Part shown: piece after piece, positions 1 to 6,212 of the stretch | Numbering within the stretch: the first letter of the stretch is position 1 | How the letters are laid out: the number at the start of each line of letters is the position of its first letter | Source of the DNA: Desulfobacterales bacterium | GTDB lineage: Bacteria; Desulfobacterota; Desulfobacteria; Desulfobacterales; Desulfobacteraceae | Assembly (NCBI GenBank): GCA_022361535.1 | Contig: JAKSAU010001198.1 | Span: forward strand, 1 to 12,265 | Length of the DNA: 12,265 bases | Reading direction: 5' to 3' | The notes under the pieces: generated by a model | Seen by the model: the letters and a program-made list of their open reading frames with translations, nothing else | Told to the model about the DNA's origin: nothing | Database searches by the model: none | Position numbers and translations under genes: made by a program

Positions 1-2578
1 AAAACGGATCAGTTGTAAAAACTGTAAGAGCGTCAGAACTTCCCTCGCAGGCTGTTACTTTATACCCTAAGCGTTCTAATACTGTTTTTTGGAGTTTTAA
101 AACCGAAATTTCGTCATCAACCAAAAGGATTCGTTCTGTCCCGGTTTCTATTTTAAATTTATTCTTATCGGGCAGATATTCGGCATCGGTTTCCATCAAT
201 GGCAAATAGACACTGAATGTTGTACCTTGGCCTGGCTCACTATAGACTTTTATATCTCCTTGGTGTTCTTTTACAATCCCATAAACAACGGCAAGACCTA
301 AACCCGTACCTTTTCCTTTTATCTTGGTTGTAAAATACGGCTCAAAAATTTTATTGTGATTGCCTTTGGGGATCCCTACTCCGTTGTCTGAAACGCTCAT
401 GACAATATAAGTGCCACTTCTCAGAAGACTGTTTTTCAAGTCCTGTCTTTGTATTTCTACTTGACGAAGTTTAACCTCTATTTTGCCGCTTGTTTCCATA
501 ACAGCGTGGTAGGCATTTGTAATAAGATTCATCGCCACTTGGTGAATTTGATTCGCATCCGCTTTGACAGTTCCGCAATCAGGATTTATATCATGTTGTA
601 TTTGAATATCGGATGGAATAGTTGACCGGATAAGTGTTAATACTTCTTTGAGTATATTCTGAACACGAACCGGAACTAATCGGTGTTCATGTTGTCGGCT
701 AAATGAGAGGATTTGCCTTACAAGATCCCCGCCTCTTTTTCCAGCCATGAAAATTTCCTTGGCATTGTCATACTCAAGACTTCCTGGCCCAAGATCATCC
801 ATCAGCAACTCTGCCATGCCTATGATAGGAGTTAAAATATTGTTAAAATCGTGGGCAATACCACCAGCCAGATTGCCAATGGATTCCATTTTTTGAGCTT
901 GTTGCAATCTATTTTGTAATTGTTTTCTTTCTGTCACATCAATGCTTGTGGTTGGATAGATTTCCTGGCCGTCCTGGTTGTGTGCCAATCTGGCATACAT
1001 CAATACATCGAAAAGAGTTCCATCTTTTCTTTTGGCTTTGAATTCAATTTCACATTCACCAAACTTTTTTAAAGTGTGAATTATTTTATGTGGTATGCTT
1101 GGATCAAGGCAGTGGCTTTCCGGTGAAGTACCCAAAATCTCATCAGCATTATCATAGCCCCACATTTTGATATACGCTTTATTTACGAAAACAAACTTAC
1201 TGTTTTCATCTACGATATCAAACCCGTTCAAGGAGTTATCTATGGCATTATTCAAGACCCTGAGTTGATTCTCGTATGTTTTTCGAGCCGTAATATCCAT
1301 TGTTGTGATCAAAGCAATTATTTCGTCATCAGATTTTTTATCGATAATAAGTTTTAATAAAACATCCCGCTTTGCTCCTGATATTGTTTTAACCTCTCCC
1401 TCAGTTTCAAACTCAATCTGACCGTTAGCTAAAGCGATCAATTCTTCTTTGAAAACAACTAACGACTTTTTTGTAAAAATTTTATCTAAATTACCTAATA
1501 GTTCTTCTTTATTCTGCGCATCGTGTAAAATTAAAGCTGATTTGTTAACGTTAAGAACCTTAACTTTCTGAGAACAAACAAGAATCTCTTCCGGGTTTTC
1601 ATCAAAGTGCTTACGAAAATTGACAACACCCTTTTCTCGGAGAACAGCAAAGTATTTGAAAACGTCTGTAAAATCTTCTTCCCAAATTGGCACTGGGGTT
1701 TCTTCAAAAAGTGAAGAGAAACGTTTGCTGCTTGATTTCAATTTTTCTTCGATACTTTTTTGTTCAGTGATGTCATAACCTAAATTAAATGTAAGTCCAT
1801 CGGGCAATTTAAAATTCGCCCACATCGTATGAAGTATCTTTCCGTCTTTGGTTACTGGATTCCATTCTCTGAATCGGGCATCCGGGTCAGTCGTAACAGT
1901 CCGAATTACTTTCTCCCGGACATCAGGGTCAGGGTAGAACAATGAAAGCGCATCACCATGAGAATTGATCTCCTCGATAGTCCAACCAAATGTCTTTTGA
2001 CACTCGTTATTCCAAAGTATGCAGCGTCCATCTTGGTCAAAAGCGTCTATTAATACCGGGGCGTATTCATATATCGCCTTGAAACGTTTTTCACTTTCAC
2101 TAAGTGCTTCTTCAGCCAGTTTTAACTTTGTAATATCCGTAATACTACCGCCGATGAATTGAACTTTATTTTTAGAGTCCAGGATTGGAAAATAGGACGC
2201 TATAAAATGGCTGATCTGACCCGGATTAGATGGGACTTCACCCTTTAACTCAAGATTTTGGAGTGCTTGGCCGCTTGAAAAAATTTGTTCAAACAGCGGC
2301 CGAATAATGTGTGCAGATTTTGGGAGCACCTCTTCAATGGTTCGGCCCAAATGATTTTCAATAGAAGGTCCATTCATTTTTTGGAGGGCTTTATTCACAT
2401 AAACATAGCGAAACTCATGGTCCCATATCCCCATGGCTACTGGAGAATTATTTAAAAAGGTACTTAACCGCGCTTCGCTATCAAGTAATGCAGTTTTCGC
2501 ACGGTCACGTTGGGATTCTGCTTGCTCTAATTCTTGTACTCTTTGTAAGAGTTCGTCGTAGGTAGGTTTACGCGACAT
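1..2578 (-). CDS. Hybrid sensor histidine kinase with about four PAS domains (3' end outside window)
   Basis: This is a soluble two-component hybrid kinase that would autophosphorylate on a histidine and pass phosphate to its own receiver. The start ATG at 2578-2576 opens a coiled coil (KPTYDELLQRVQELEQ), followed by PAS-like domains at roughly residues 33-152, 160-275, 285-432 and 440-553. The third carries the PIWEEDF helical lead-in that I remember from PAS modules of this group. HisKA follows, with phospho-acceptor H576 in AHDFNN. The HATPase_c domain has an N box (MNLITNAYHAV, about 687), a G1 box (DNGVGIP, about 729) and a G2 box (GKGTGLGLA, about 755). A receiver begins near residue 815 (RILLVDDE) and is cut by the window edge after about 859 residues. 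I saw no transmembrane segment, so it is probably cytoplasmic. Its ligand and output are unknown, and no separate response regulator gene is visible. The domain call is firm; the PAS boundaries are approximate. Confidence 0.95.
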   Translation of the reverse strand, partial: MSRKPTYDELLQRVQELEQAESQRDRAKTALLDSEARLSTFLNNSPVAMGIWDHEFRYVYVNKALQKMNGPSIENHLGRTIEEVLPKSAHIIRPLFEQIFSSGQALQNLELKGEVPSNPGQISHFIASYFPILDSKNKVQFIGGSITDITKLKLAEEALSESEKRFKAIYEYAPVLIDAFDQDGRCILWNNECQKTFGWTIEEINSHGDALSLFYPDPDVREKVIRTVTTDPDARFREWNPVTKDGKILHTMWANFKLPDGLTFNLGYDITEQKSIEEKLKSSSKRFSSLFEETPVPIWEEDFTDVFKYFAVLREKGVVNFRKHFDENPEEILVCSQKVKVLNVNKSALILHDAQNKEELLGNLDKIFTKKSLVVFKEELIALANGQIEFETEGEVKTISGAKRDVLLKLIIDKKSDDEIIALITTMDITARKTYENQLRVLNNAIDNSLNGFDIVDENSKFVFVNKAYIKMWGYDNADEILGTSPESHCLDPSIPHKIIHTLKKFGECEIEFKAKRKDGTLFDVLMYARLAHNQDGQEIYPTTSIDVTERKQLQNRLQQAQKMESIGNLAGGIAHDFNNILTPIIGMAELLMDDLGPGSLEYDNAKEIFMAGKRGGDLVRQILSFSRQHEHRLVPVRVQNILKEVLTLIRSTIPSDIQIQHDINPDCGTVKADANQIHQVAMNLITNAYHAVMETSGKIEVKLRQVEIQRQDLKNSLLRSGTYIVMSVSDNGVGIPKGNHNKIFEPYFTTKIKGKGTGLGLAVVYGIVKEHQGDIKVYSEPGQGTTFSVYLPLMETDAEYLPDKNKFKIETGTERILLVDDEISVLKLQKTVLERLGYKVTACEGSSDALTVFTTDPF

Positions 2579-2627
2579 ACCAACACCTAACTTATTTATT
2601 TGATTGAATAGTTATTAAAAAGGGGAC

Positions 2628-2646
2628 ATTTCTACCTTATAGAAAT
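2628..2646. repeat. 7-bp perfect inverted repeat near kinase promoter
   Basis: ATTTCTA-CCTTA-TAGAAAT forms a perfect 7-bp inverted repeat with a 5-base centre, 50-68 bases upstream of the kinase start. It overlaps the putative minus-strand -10 element, so it could be an operator. It sits directly after GGGGAC, which also recalls ends of some insertion sequences. Its function is inferred only from position. Confidence 0.45.
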
Positions 2647-2662
2647 TAGCATTAAATGGCAA
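2636..2662 (-). promoter_or_regulatory. Weak candidate promoter for the kinase gene
   Basis: On the minus strand TTGCCA (2662-2657) is followed 15 bases later by TATAAG (2641-2636). The spacing is short of the ideal 17, so this is weak. It lies about 60 bases upstream of the kinase ATG, and the -10 element is covered by the inverted repeat 2628-2646. Confidence 0.25.
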
Positions 2663-2887
2663 TTATTTCGAATCCGTGGAGTAAATTGAGCACGCTACTT
2701 TTAGTTTCAACAGTGAAGAATCTGGGATATTAACAAAAAGAGATACAAGATCGAACCAATGCCTGCGGCAATAAAAAATCATGAATCAAAACTCTTTATA
2801 TCCTTGCATGTTGCAATCAGTAAAACCCCCACGTGATTTCCGATTTATTCTAAATTCAAAAGACGACTTAAATAGGTTTTGAACTAA

Positions 2888-2916
2888 TTGACAATACCTG
2901 CTTAATTATGTATTTA
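2888..2916 (+). promoter_or_regulatory. Candidate sigma70 promoter for the pentapeptide gene
   Basis: A perfect -35 TTGACA (2888-2893) is separated by exactly 17 bases from TATTTA (2911-2916), a poor -10. Transcription from here would begin near 2923 and leave a 5' untranslated region of about 185 bases before the ATG at 3108. Confidence 0.4.
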
Positions 2917-3058
2917 TAGACACTTACACGAGTTTGTTATGATTTTCCCTTTCATTGTTGTTTTCAAAAAACCTAATTTCGTTTCAGCTATAAAGTATAT
3001 ACAGATAAGGTATTACTATTCTCCTTCCTGACGTTTGGGTTCGTAATTTATCAAATTT

Positions 3059-3076
3059 AAAATGCGTATGCATTTT
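3059..3076 (+). promoter_or_regulatory. Hairpin just upstream of the pentapeptide gene RBS
   Basis: AAAATGC-GTAT-GCATTTT is a perfect 7-bp inverted repeat with a 4-base loop, ending 15 bases before the GAGGAGGAGG ribosome binding site. It could be a weak leader terminator, an mRNA-stability stem or an operator. The arms are AT-rich, so the RNA stem would be only moderately stable. Confidence 0.35.
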
Positions 3077-3107
3077 TGTAATAAAAAACATGAGGAGGAG
3101 GAAAAAT

Positions 3108-3581
3108 ATGAAATCTATTTCTACATCATTTATAACAATGTTTATGGGCGTTTTTATGCTGGTATCCTTAGTTGGTGCTGAAACCAACATGTCCGGATGC
3201 AACCTGACCGGATCGTCGATGAATGAATGTGACCTTAGTGGCGTTGATTTTACAAATTCGACTTTACGCAATGTGAATTTTCAAAAGGCTAACCTTCAAA
3301 AGACTATTTTCCGCTTATCCATTATGCAAGGAAGCGATTTTCGTAATGCAAGTTTAATAGGAACCGATTTGAGTTCTTGCGATTTGTCTAATTGTAATTT
3401 TGAAGGAGCTGATTTAAAAGGGGCGATAATAAGTGGTTCCAACCTTCAAGGGGCTAACTTCAAAAACGCTAATTTAGAGGGAGTTATTGTAGAATCAACT
3501 GTTTGGCCGAATGTGATCTGCCCGGATGGTACCATTAGCAACGAAAATAAATTCACTTGCAAGGGGCATTTAAATTTTTAA
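3108..3581 (+). CDS. Exported pentapeptide-repeat protein
   Basis: A 157-residue protein. Residues 1-24 form a signal peptide (hydrophobic core FITMFMGVFMLVSLV, likely cleavage GA|ET), so it is predicted to be exported to the periplasm or beyond. Residues about 27-131 are some 20 tandem pentapeptide units of the A/C/S-(D/N)-(L/F)-x-x kind, which fold as a right-handed quadrilateral beta-helix. The C-terminal tail has two cysteines around a CPDGT motif (ICPDGT...FTCKG) that could form a disulfide and cap the helix. The ATG at 3108 is chosen over the in-frame ATG at 3090 because GAGGAGGAGG (3092-3101) lies at ideal spacing and the signal peptide starts cleanly there. It is probably transcribed alone. 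Pentapeptide proteins have no shared enzymatic function; the cytosolic gyrase-protecting Qnr/MfpA type is unlikely here because of the export signal. Confidence 0.9.
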   Translation: MKSISTSFITMFMGVFMLVSLVGAETNMSGCNLTGSSMNECDLSGVDFTNSTLRNVNFQKANLQKTIFRLSIMQGSDFRNASLIGTDLSSCDLSNCNFEGADLKGAIISGSNLQGANFKNANLEGVIVESTVWPNVICPDGTISNENKFTCKGHLNF

Positions 3582-3825
3582 TTAGCCCTATCGTAAAGGA
3601 GTGCCATACCAGCGATTGGGATGCCATCTGCAAAAGTCACTTTGTATATCACCAACAATGTTGCCTTAAAAGCGCCTTGCTCACCACTATGGGGGGTAGC
3701 AACAAAAAATGCTAATCGAATAGAGGATAGATCTTGGCAAATCTTATACAAGTCTTACATTTTTTAATATGGCAACTTGTGTTTTATCAGCCCAACAAAA
3801 AAACATTCAAATTGGAGATAGTACA

Positions 3826-4062
3826 ATGGGAGCTTATCAGTGTAAAAAATGTGGAATGGTATCCGGTAGCAAATCCGGTGTTTGTGATGCTAATTCTAAG
3901 GTTGGACCATACTTCATTTGCGATGAGTGCAGCAAACACAGCGTCACATCTGAGGATCTGTGTAAGCCTCTGAAGATGCATCCAAAATACTACTGCAACA
4001 AATGCGGCACAACAGGAGTGAAACAGAATTCACTGTGCAAACCGAAAAGGATTTTTGTTTAG
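3826..4062 (+). CDS. Small triple CxxC-x10-C repeat protein, probably metal-binding
   Basis: A 78-residue cytoplasmic protein with no signal peptide, made of three repeats, each C-x2-C-x10-C: C6/C9/C20, C32/C35/C46 and C57/C60/C71. Each unit starts with an aromatic or aliphatic pair (Y-Q, F-I, Y-Y) before CxxC, and the last two end LCKP. The pairs resemble zinc-ribbon knuckles, but each unit supplies three cysteines, so a fourth ligand (a His such as H38 or H52, or cysteines shared between units) would be needed. The start at 3826 is chosen because GGAG (3814-3817) lies 8 bases upstream; the longer in-frame start at 3769 has no site. I know no named function. Zinc binding is inferred, and iron or a redox role is possible. 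A hairpin at 4073-4096 follows the stop, so the gene may be a single transcription unit. Confidence 0.75.
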   Translation: MGAYQCKKCGMVSGSKSGVCDANSKVGPYFICDECSKHSVTSEDLCKPLKMHPKYYCNKCGTTGVKQNSLCKPKRIFV

Positions 4063-4072
4063 AATTAATGTA

Positions 4073-4096
4073 GGTTGATTGAAAAGGCAATCGGCC
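4073..4096 (+). terminator. Hairpin after the Cys-repeat gene, possible terminator
   Basis: GGTTGATTG-AAAAGG-CAATCGGCC pairs over 9 positions in RNA (two G-U wobbles) with a 6-base loop, 10 bases after the stop at 4062. The following sequence (ATCCTTATCCTT) is only moderately U-rich, so it is an imperfect intrinsic terminator. It separates the Cys-repeat gene from the nitroreductase group. Confidence 0.45.
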
Positions 4097-4183
4097 ATCC
4101 TTATCCTTAAATCGCTTTCTTTAGTGGTAAATATTTAAGATTTTGCACAGATTATAACGCTCGCTCAAGTTTTAGGATAATTT

Positions 4184-4948
4184 ATGAACGGTGATAAATT
4201 CGAAAAATACCGGTACTTTCTTAAAGACAGTATCAGGAAAACAATACCTTTCAAATTTACCGACCAAAACCAGGGGATTCAGGTTCCACCCATTGAAAAA
4301 CCGTATTCTGAAGGAGCGACCTTAATAGATCTGCCTTCCCCAGATGAATGGAAGACGATTGCACAGGCAGATATCACACAAGCCATTGGCAACAGAAAAA
4401 GCCATCGGGTATATCTTAATCAAAGCCTGTCATCGGAAGAACTGGCATACCTATTATGGTGTACCCAGGGCGTCAGGGGAAAAAGATTTCACGGCCATGC
4501 ATACAGGAATGTTCCTTCTGCCGGCTGTCGCCATGCCCTTGAAACCTATCTTGCAATTTTCAATGTGGATGATATTGATCCCGGTGTCTACAGATATTTA
4601 CCCCTTTCACATCAGCTCGTATTTGAATTCAAAGATGATATGTTGTCAGAAAAAATGATCACTGCTTCTCTCAGCCAATCATATCCGGGTAAATCAGCTG
4701 TCACTTTCATCTGGTCTGCTATTCCATACAGGATGGAATGGAGGTATGGATTGGCCGCTCATAAAGTCATTGCACTGGACGCAGGGCATGTTTGCCAAAA
4801 CCTCTACCTTGCTTGTGAGACTATTGATGCAGGGACCTGTGCTATTGCCGCTTATGATCAGGAAGAAATGGATGAGCTATTAGGTCTTGATGGAGAAAAT
4901 GAATTTGCGATATACCTGGCTCCAGTGGGCAAAGTAAAAAAGCGGTGA
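4184..4948 (+). CDS. SagB/ThcOx-type nitroreductase-fold oxidoreductase
   Basis: A 254-residue soluble protein of the SagB/ThcOx branch of FMN-dependent nitroreductases. Family members oxidise azolines to azoles in thiazole/oxazole-modified peptide clusters, but many stand-alone members have unknown substrates. Visible motifs are RKSHR (71-75, flavin phosphate region), NVPSAGCRHALETYL (109-123), RYGLAAHK (187-194), LDAGHVCQNLYLA (198-210) and a C-terminal LGLDGENEFAIYLAPVGK, all in the usual order and at usual length. The start has AGGAT (4174-4178) 5 bases upstream. No cyclodehydratase (YcaO), leader peptide or E1-like partner is nearby, so azole formation is not supported by context. The next gene begins 45 bases downstream on the same strand, which suggests co-transcription with the YciH and YaiI genes. 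The family call is strong; the substrate is unknown. Confidence 0.88.
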   Translation: MNGDKFEKYRYFLKDSIRKTIPFKFTDQNQGIQVPPIEKPYSEGATLIDLPSPDEWKTIAQADITQAIGNRKSHRVYLNQSLSSEELAYLLWCTQGVRGKRFHGHAYRNVPSAGCRHALETYLAIFNVDDIDPGVYRYLPLSHQLVFEFKDDMLSEKMITASLSQSYPGKSAVTFIWSAIPYRMEWRYGLAAHKVIALDAGHVCQNLYLACETIDAGTCAIAAYDQEEMDELLGLDGENEFAIYLAPVGKVKKR

Positions 4949-4993
4949 CCATATAAAAATATGCCCTGGCAATGGGGACCATGAAGGGAATAG

Positions 4994-5368
4994 TTGAAAT
5001 TGATTAATCGAGATTCAAACAGCAGACTCGTTTACTCCACAGAATCAGGCAGGATGTGTCCAACCTGTGGAAAGCAGATAGCTAAATGTACCTGCAAAAA
5101 AAAGAAAACACAATCCATCCCCAAAGGTGATGGTAAGATCCGTGTGGAAAGGTCCACCAAGGGAAGAAAAGGAAAGGGCGTTACCCTCATTACTGGCCTT
5201 CCACTTGACAGTGGGCCTTTAAAAGAGCTTGCCAAAAGACTCAAACAAAAATGTGGTACTGGTGGTACGGTAAAAAATGGAATTATAGAAATTCAAGGAG
5301 ATCATCGGGACTTGTTAACTGACCACCTTAATTCACTGGGATATAAAGCAAAAAAAGCTGGGGGATAG
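4994..5368 (+). CDS. yciH: SUI1/eIF1-family translation factor YciH
   Basis: A 124-residue protein matching bacterial YciH: DSNSRLVYST near the N-terminus, PKGDG, GRKGKGVTLITGL, and LKQKCGTGGTVKNGIIEIQGD in the SUI1 domain (about 45-120). YciH is the bacterial relative of eukaryotic eIF1 and is linked to start-site and initiator-tRNA fidelity at the 30S subunit. Compared with the E. coli protein it has an extra N-terminal zinc-knuckle-like insert, C22-x2-C25-x6-C32-x-C34, plus a lysine run. No ATG precedes the conserved start in frame, so a TTG start at 4994 is used, with AAGGGA (4984-4989) 4 bases upstream; TTG at 5000 is an alternative. It is the middle gene of the three-gene group, with yaiI starting 25 bases downstream. 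Confidence 0.92.
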   Translation: MKLINRDSNSRLVYSTESGRMCPTCGKQIAKCTCKKKKTQSIPKGDGKIRVERSTKGRKGKGVTLITGLPLDSGPLKELAKRLKQKCGTGGTVKNGIIEIQGDHRDLLTDHLNSLGYKAKKAGG

Positions 5369-5393
5369 TATCCTGCCGCTTCAGGAGAGTGAA

Positions 5394-5840
5394 ATGAAAA
5401 TATGGGTGGATGCCGATGCATGCCCTACCGTGATCAAGAATATTCTGTTTAAAGCATCCCAGCGTACACGACTGCCACTAACGCTGGTTGCCAATCAATC
5501 CATGCACATCCCACGATTGAAGTGGATCAAGCTATTAAAAGTCGATCCTGGTTTTGACGTCGCAGACAATGAGATTGTGAAAAGAATGGATATCGGAGAT
5601 CTTGTCATTACCAGCGATATACCCTTGGCGGCTCAAGTGTTGGAAAAAGGTGGGCACGCTCTCAGCCCCCGTGGTCAATTATACTCTAAGGACAGCATCA
5701 GGGGGCGCCTTCACATGAGGGAATTCAAGGAGTCCTTGCGGGCCAGTGGTATCGACACAGGTGGCCCATCCGCATTAACTGCAAAGCATCGCAATGCATT
5801 TGCAAGTCATCTGGAGAAACTCATATCCAAAAACAAATGA
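5394..5840 (+). CDS. yaiI: YaiI/YqxD family protein (UPF0178)
   Basis: A 148-residue cytoplasmic protein of the YaiI/YqxD (UPF0178, DUF188) family, which has a PIN/NYN-nuclease-like fold but no settled function. Characteristic blocks are the opening VDADACP (D6, D8, C10), VADNEIV (57-63), DLVITSDIPLA (69-79), PRG (92-94) and the C-terminal GGP...KHRNAFASHL. Conserved acidic residues (D6, D8, D75) could bind metal, as in PIN-like enzymes. The length is standard. AGGAG (5383-5387) lies 6 bases before the ATG, and the gene follows yciH by 25 bases, so it is very likely the last gene of that operon. No frame damage was seen. Pairing with a translation factor hints at RNA metabolism, but that is only inference. 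Confidence 0.92.
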   Translation: MKIWVDADACPTVIKNILFKASQRTRLPLTLVANQSMHIPRLKWIKLLKVDPGFDVADNEIVKRMDIGDLVITSDIPLAAQVLEKGGHALSPRGQLYSKDSIRGRLHMREFKESLRASGIDTGGPSALTAKHRNAFASHLEKLISKNK

Positions 5841-6204
5841 ACCTCCTGTCAGTAACGCCGCAAATATAATGAATTATGGATTCGGGATATTAAAAAGAAT
5901 TATCCTGCCACCAAATACTGGAGACCTGGTTAAACTTTTTTGGGATTATTTCCTGTGTTCGCTCGGAACGAGCATTTTGTCTATCATTGAACACCGATCT
6001 ATTCCGGGCTTTCGCCACAAAATCGTATACAAGGTCCGGGGTCGGCTTTTCCTATAAAATCAGACTAACTTAACTTACATAAGTTCACGAATACGATCGG
6101 TGTCATTTACAAATTTCCCCATGTAAAAGTTCTGCATAGGATATGGTTGAATACGCATCCCATTTAATTTAGATATCATGGAACCCACAACCACTCTGTT
6201 TAGC
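5841..6204. other. 364-base gap between convergent genes, with protein-like minus-strand frames
   Basis: Lies between the convergent yaiI and beta-lactamase-fold genes. A small perfect hairpin GCTCG-GAA-CGAGC (5961-5973) followed by ATTTTGT might weakly terminate yaiI transcription. A 14-base palindrome AACTTA-CA-TAAGTT sits at 6072-6085. Two minus-strand open frames (5890-6051 and 6075-6212) look protein-like. A plus-strand frame continuing out of yaiI to 6057 is also open but is mostly a shadow. Confidence 0.5.
5890..6051 (-). pseudogene. Protein-like start-less frame, possible gene remnant
   Basis: A 53-codon minus-strand frame bounded by stops on both sides, without ATG and with no ribosome site. 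Its translation is hydrophilic and protein-like (begins EKPTPDLVYDFVAKA, ends SSIWWQDNSF). It may be a fragment of a decayed gene or of a dispersed repeat. I do not recognise a family. The plus strand is also open over the same bases, which weakens the case. Confidence 0.2.
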
Positions 6205-6212
6205 TTATTCAA
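6075..6212 (-). CDS. Possible 45-residue small protein overlapping the hydrolase stop
   Basis: A minus-strand frame that begins with TTG at 6212, overlapping the last codons of the hydrolase gene, or with ATG at 6179 giving 34 residues. It ends at TAA 6077-6075. The translation (from ATG: MISKLNGMRIQ..., ending NDTDRIRELM) has a balanced composition and looks like real protein, but no clear ribosome binding site precedes either start. It could be a translationally coupled small gene or the C-terminal fragment of a lost gene. No family was recognised. Confidence 0.3.
   Translation of the reverse strand: MNKLNRVVVGSMISKLNGMRIQPYPMQNFYMGKFVNDTDRIRELM

Larger units (their letters stand above)
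2579..3107. other. 529-base intergenic leader between divergent kinase and pentapeptide genes
   Basis: AT-rich stretch between two genes that point away from each other. It holds a minus-strand promoter candidate with an inverted repeat near the kinase, a plus-strand TTGACA promoter candidate at 2888, and a hairpin just before the pentapeptide gene's ribosome binding site. I found no convincing gene. A minus-strand frame of about 38 codons near 2780-2900 is open but not protein-like. No tRNA or known riboswitch was recognised. Confidence 0.6.

Noticed and set aside
2760..2785. TGCC-TGC-GGCA stem followed by A-run as a terminator
   Set aside because: Only four base pairs, and the homopolymer is A on the plus strand and precedes the stem on the minus strand.
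3090..3107. Upstream in-frame ATG as the pentapeptide gene start
   Set aside because: It overlaps the purine-rich ribosome binding site that serves the ATG at 3108.
2984..3271. 95-codon minus-strand frame over the pentapeptide gene start
   Set aside because: Antisense shadow of a clear signal peptide and pentapeptide repeats.
3734..3973. 79-codon plus-strand frame over the Cys-repeat gene
   Set aside because: Shadow frame; the overlapping frame at 3826 has a ribosome site and repeated cysteine motifs.
5794..6057. 87-codon plus-strand frame leaving the yaiI gene
   Set aside because: Begins inside yaiI in another frame with no ribosome site; the tail is unsupported and a minus-strand frame competes.
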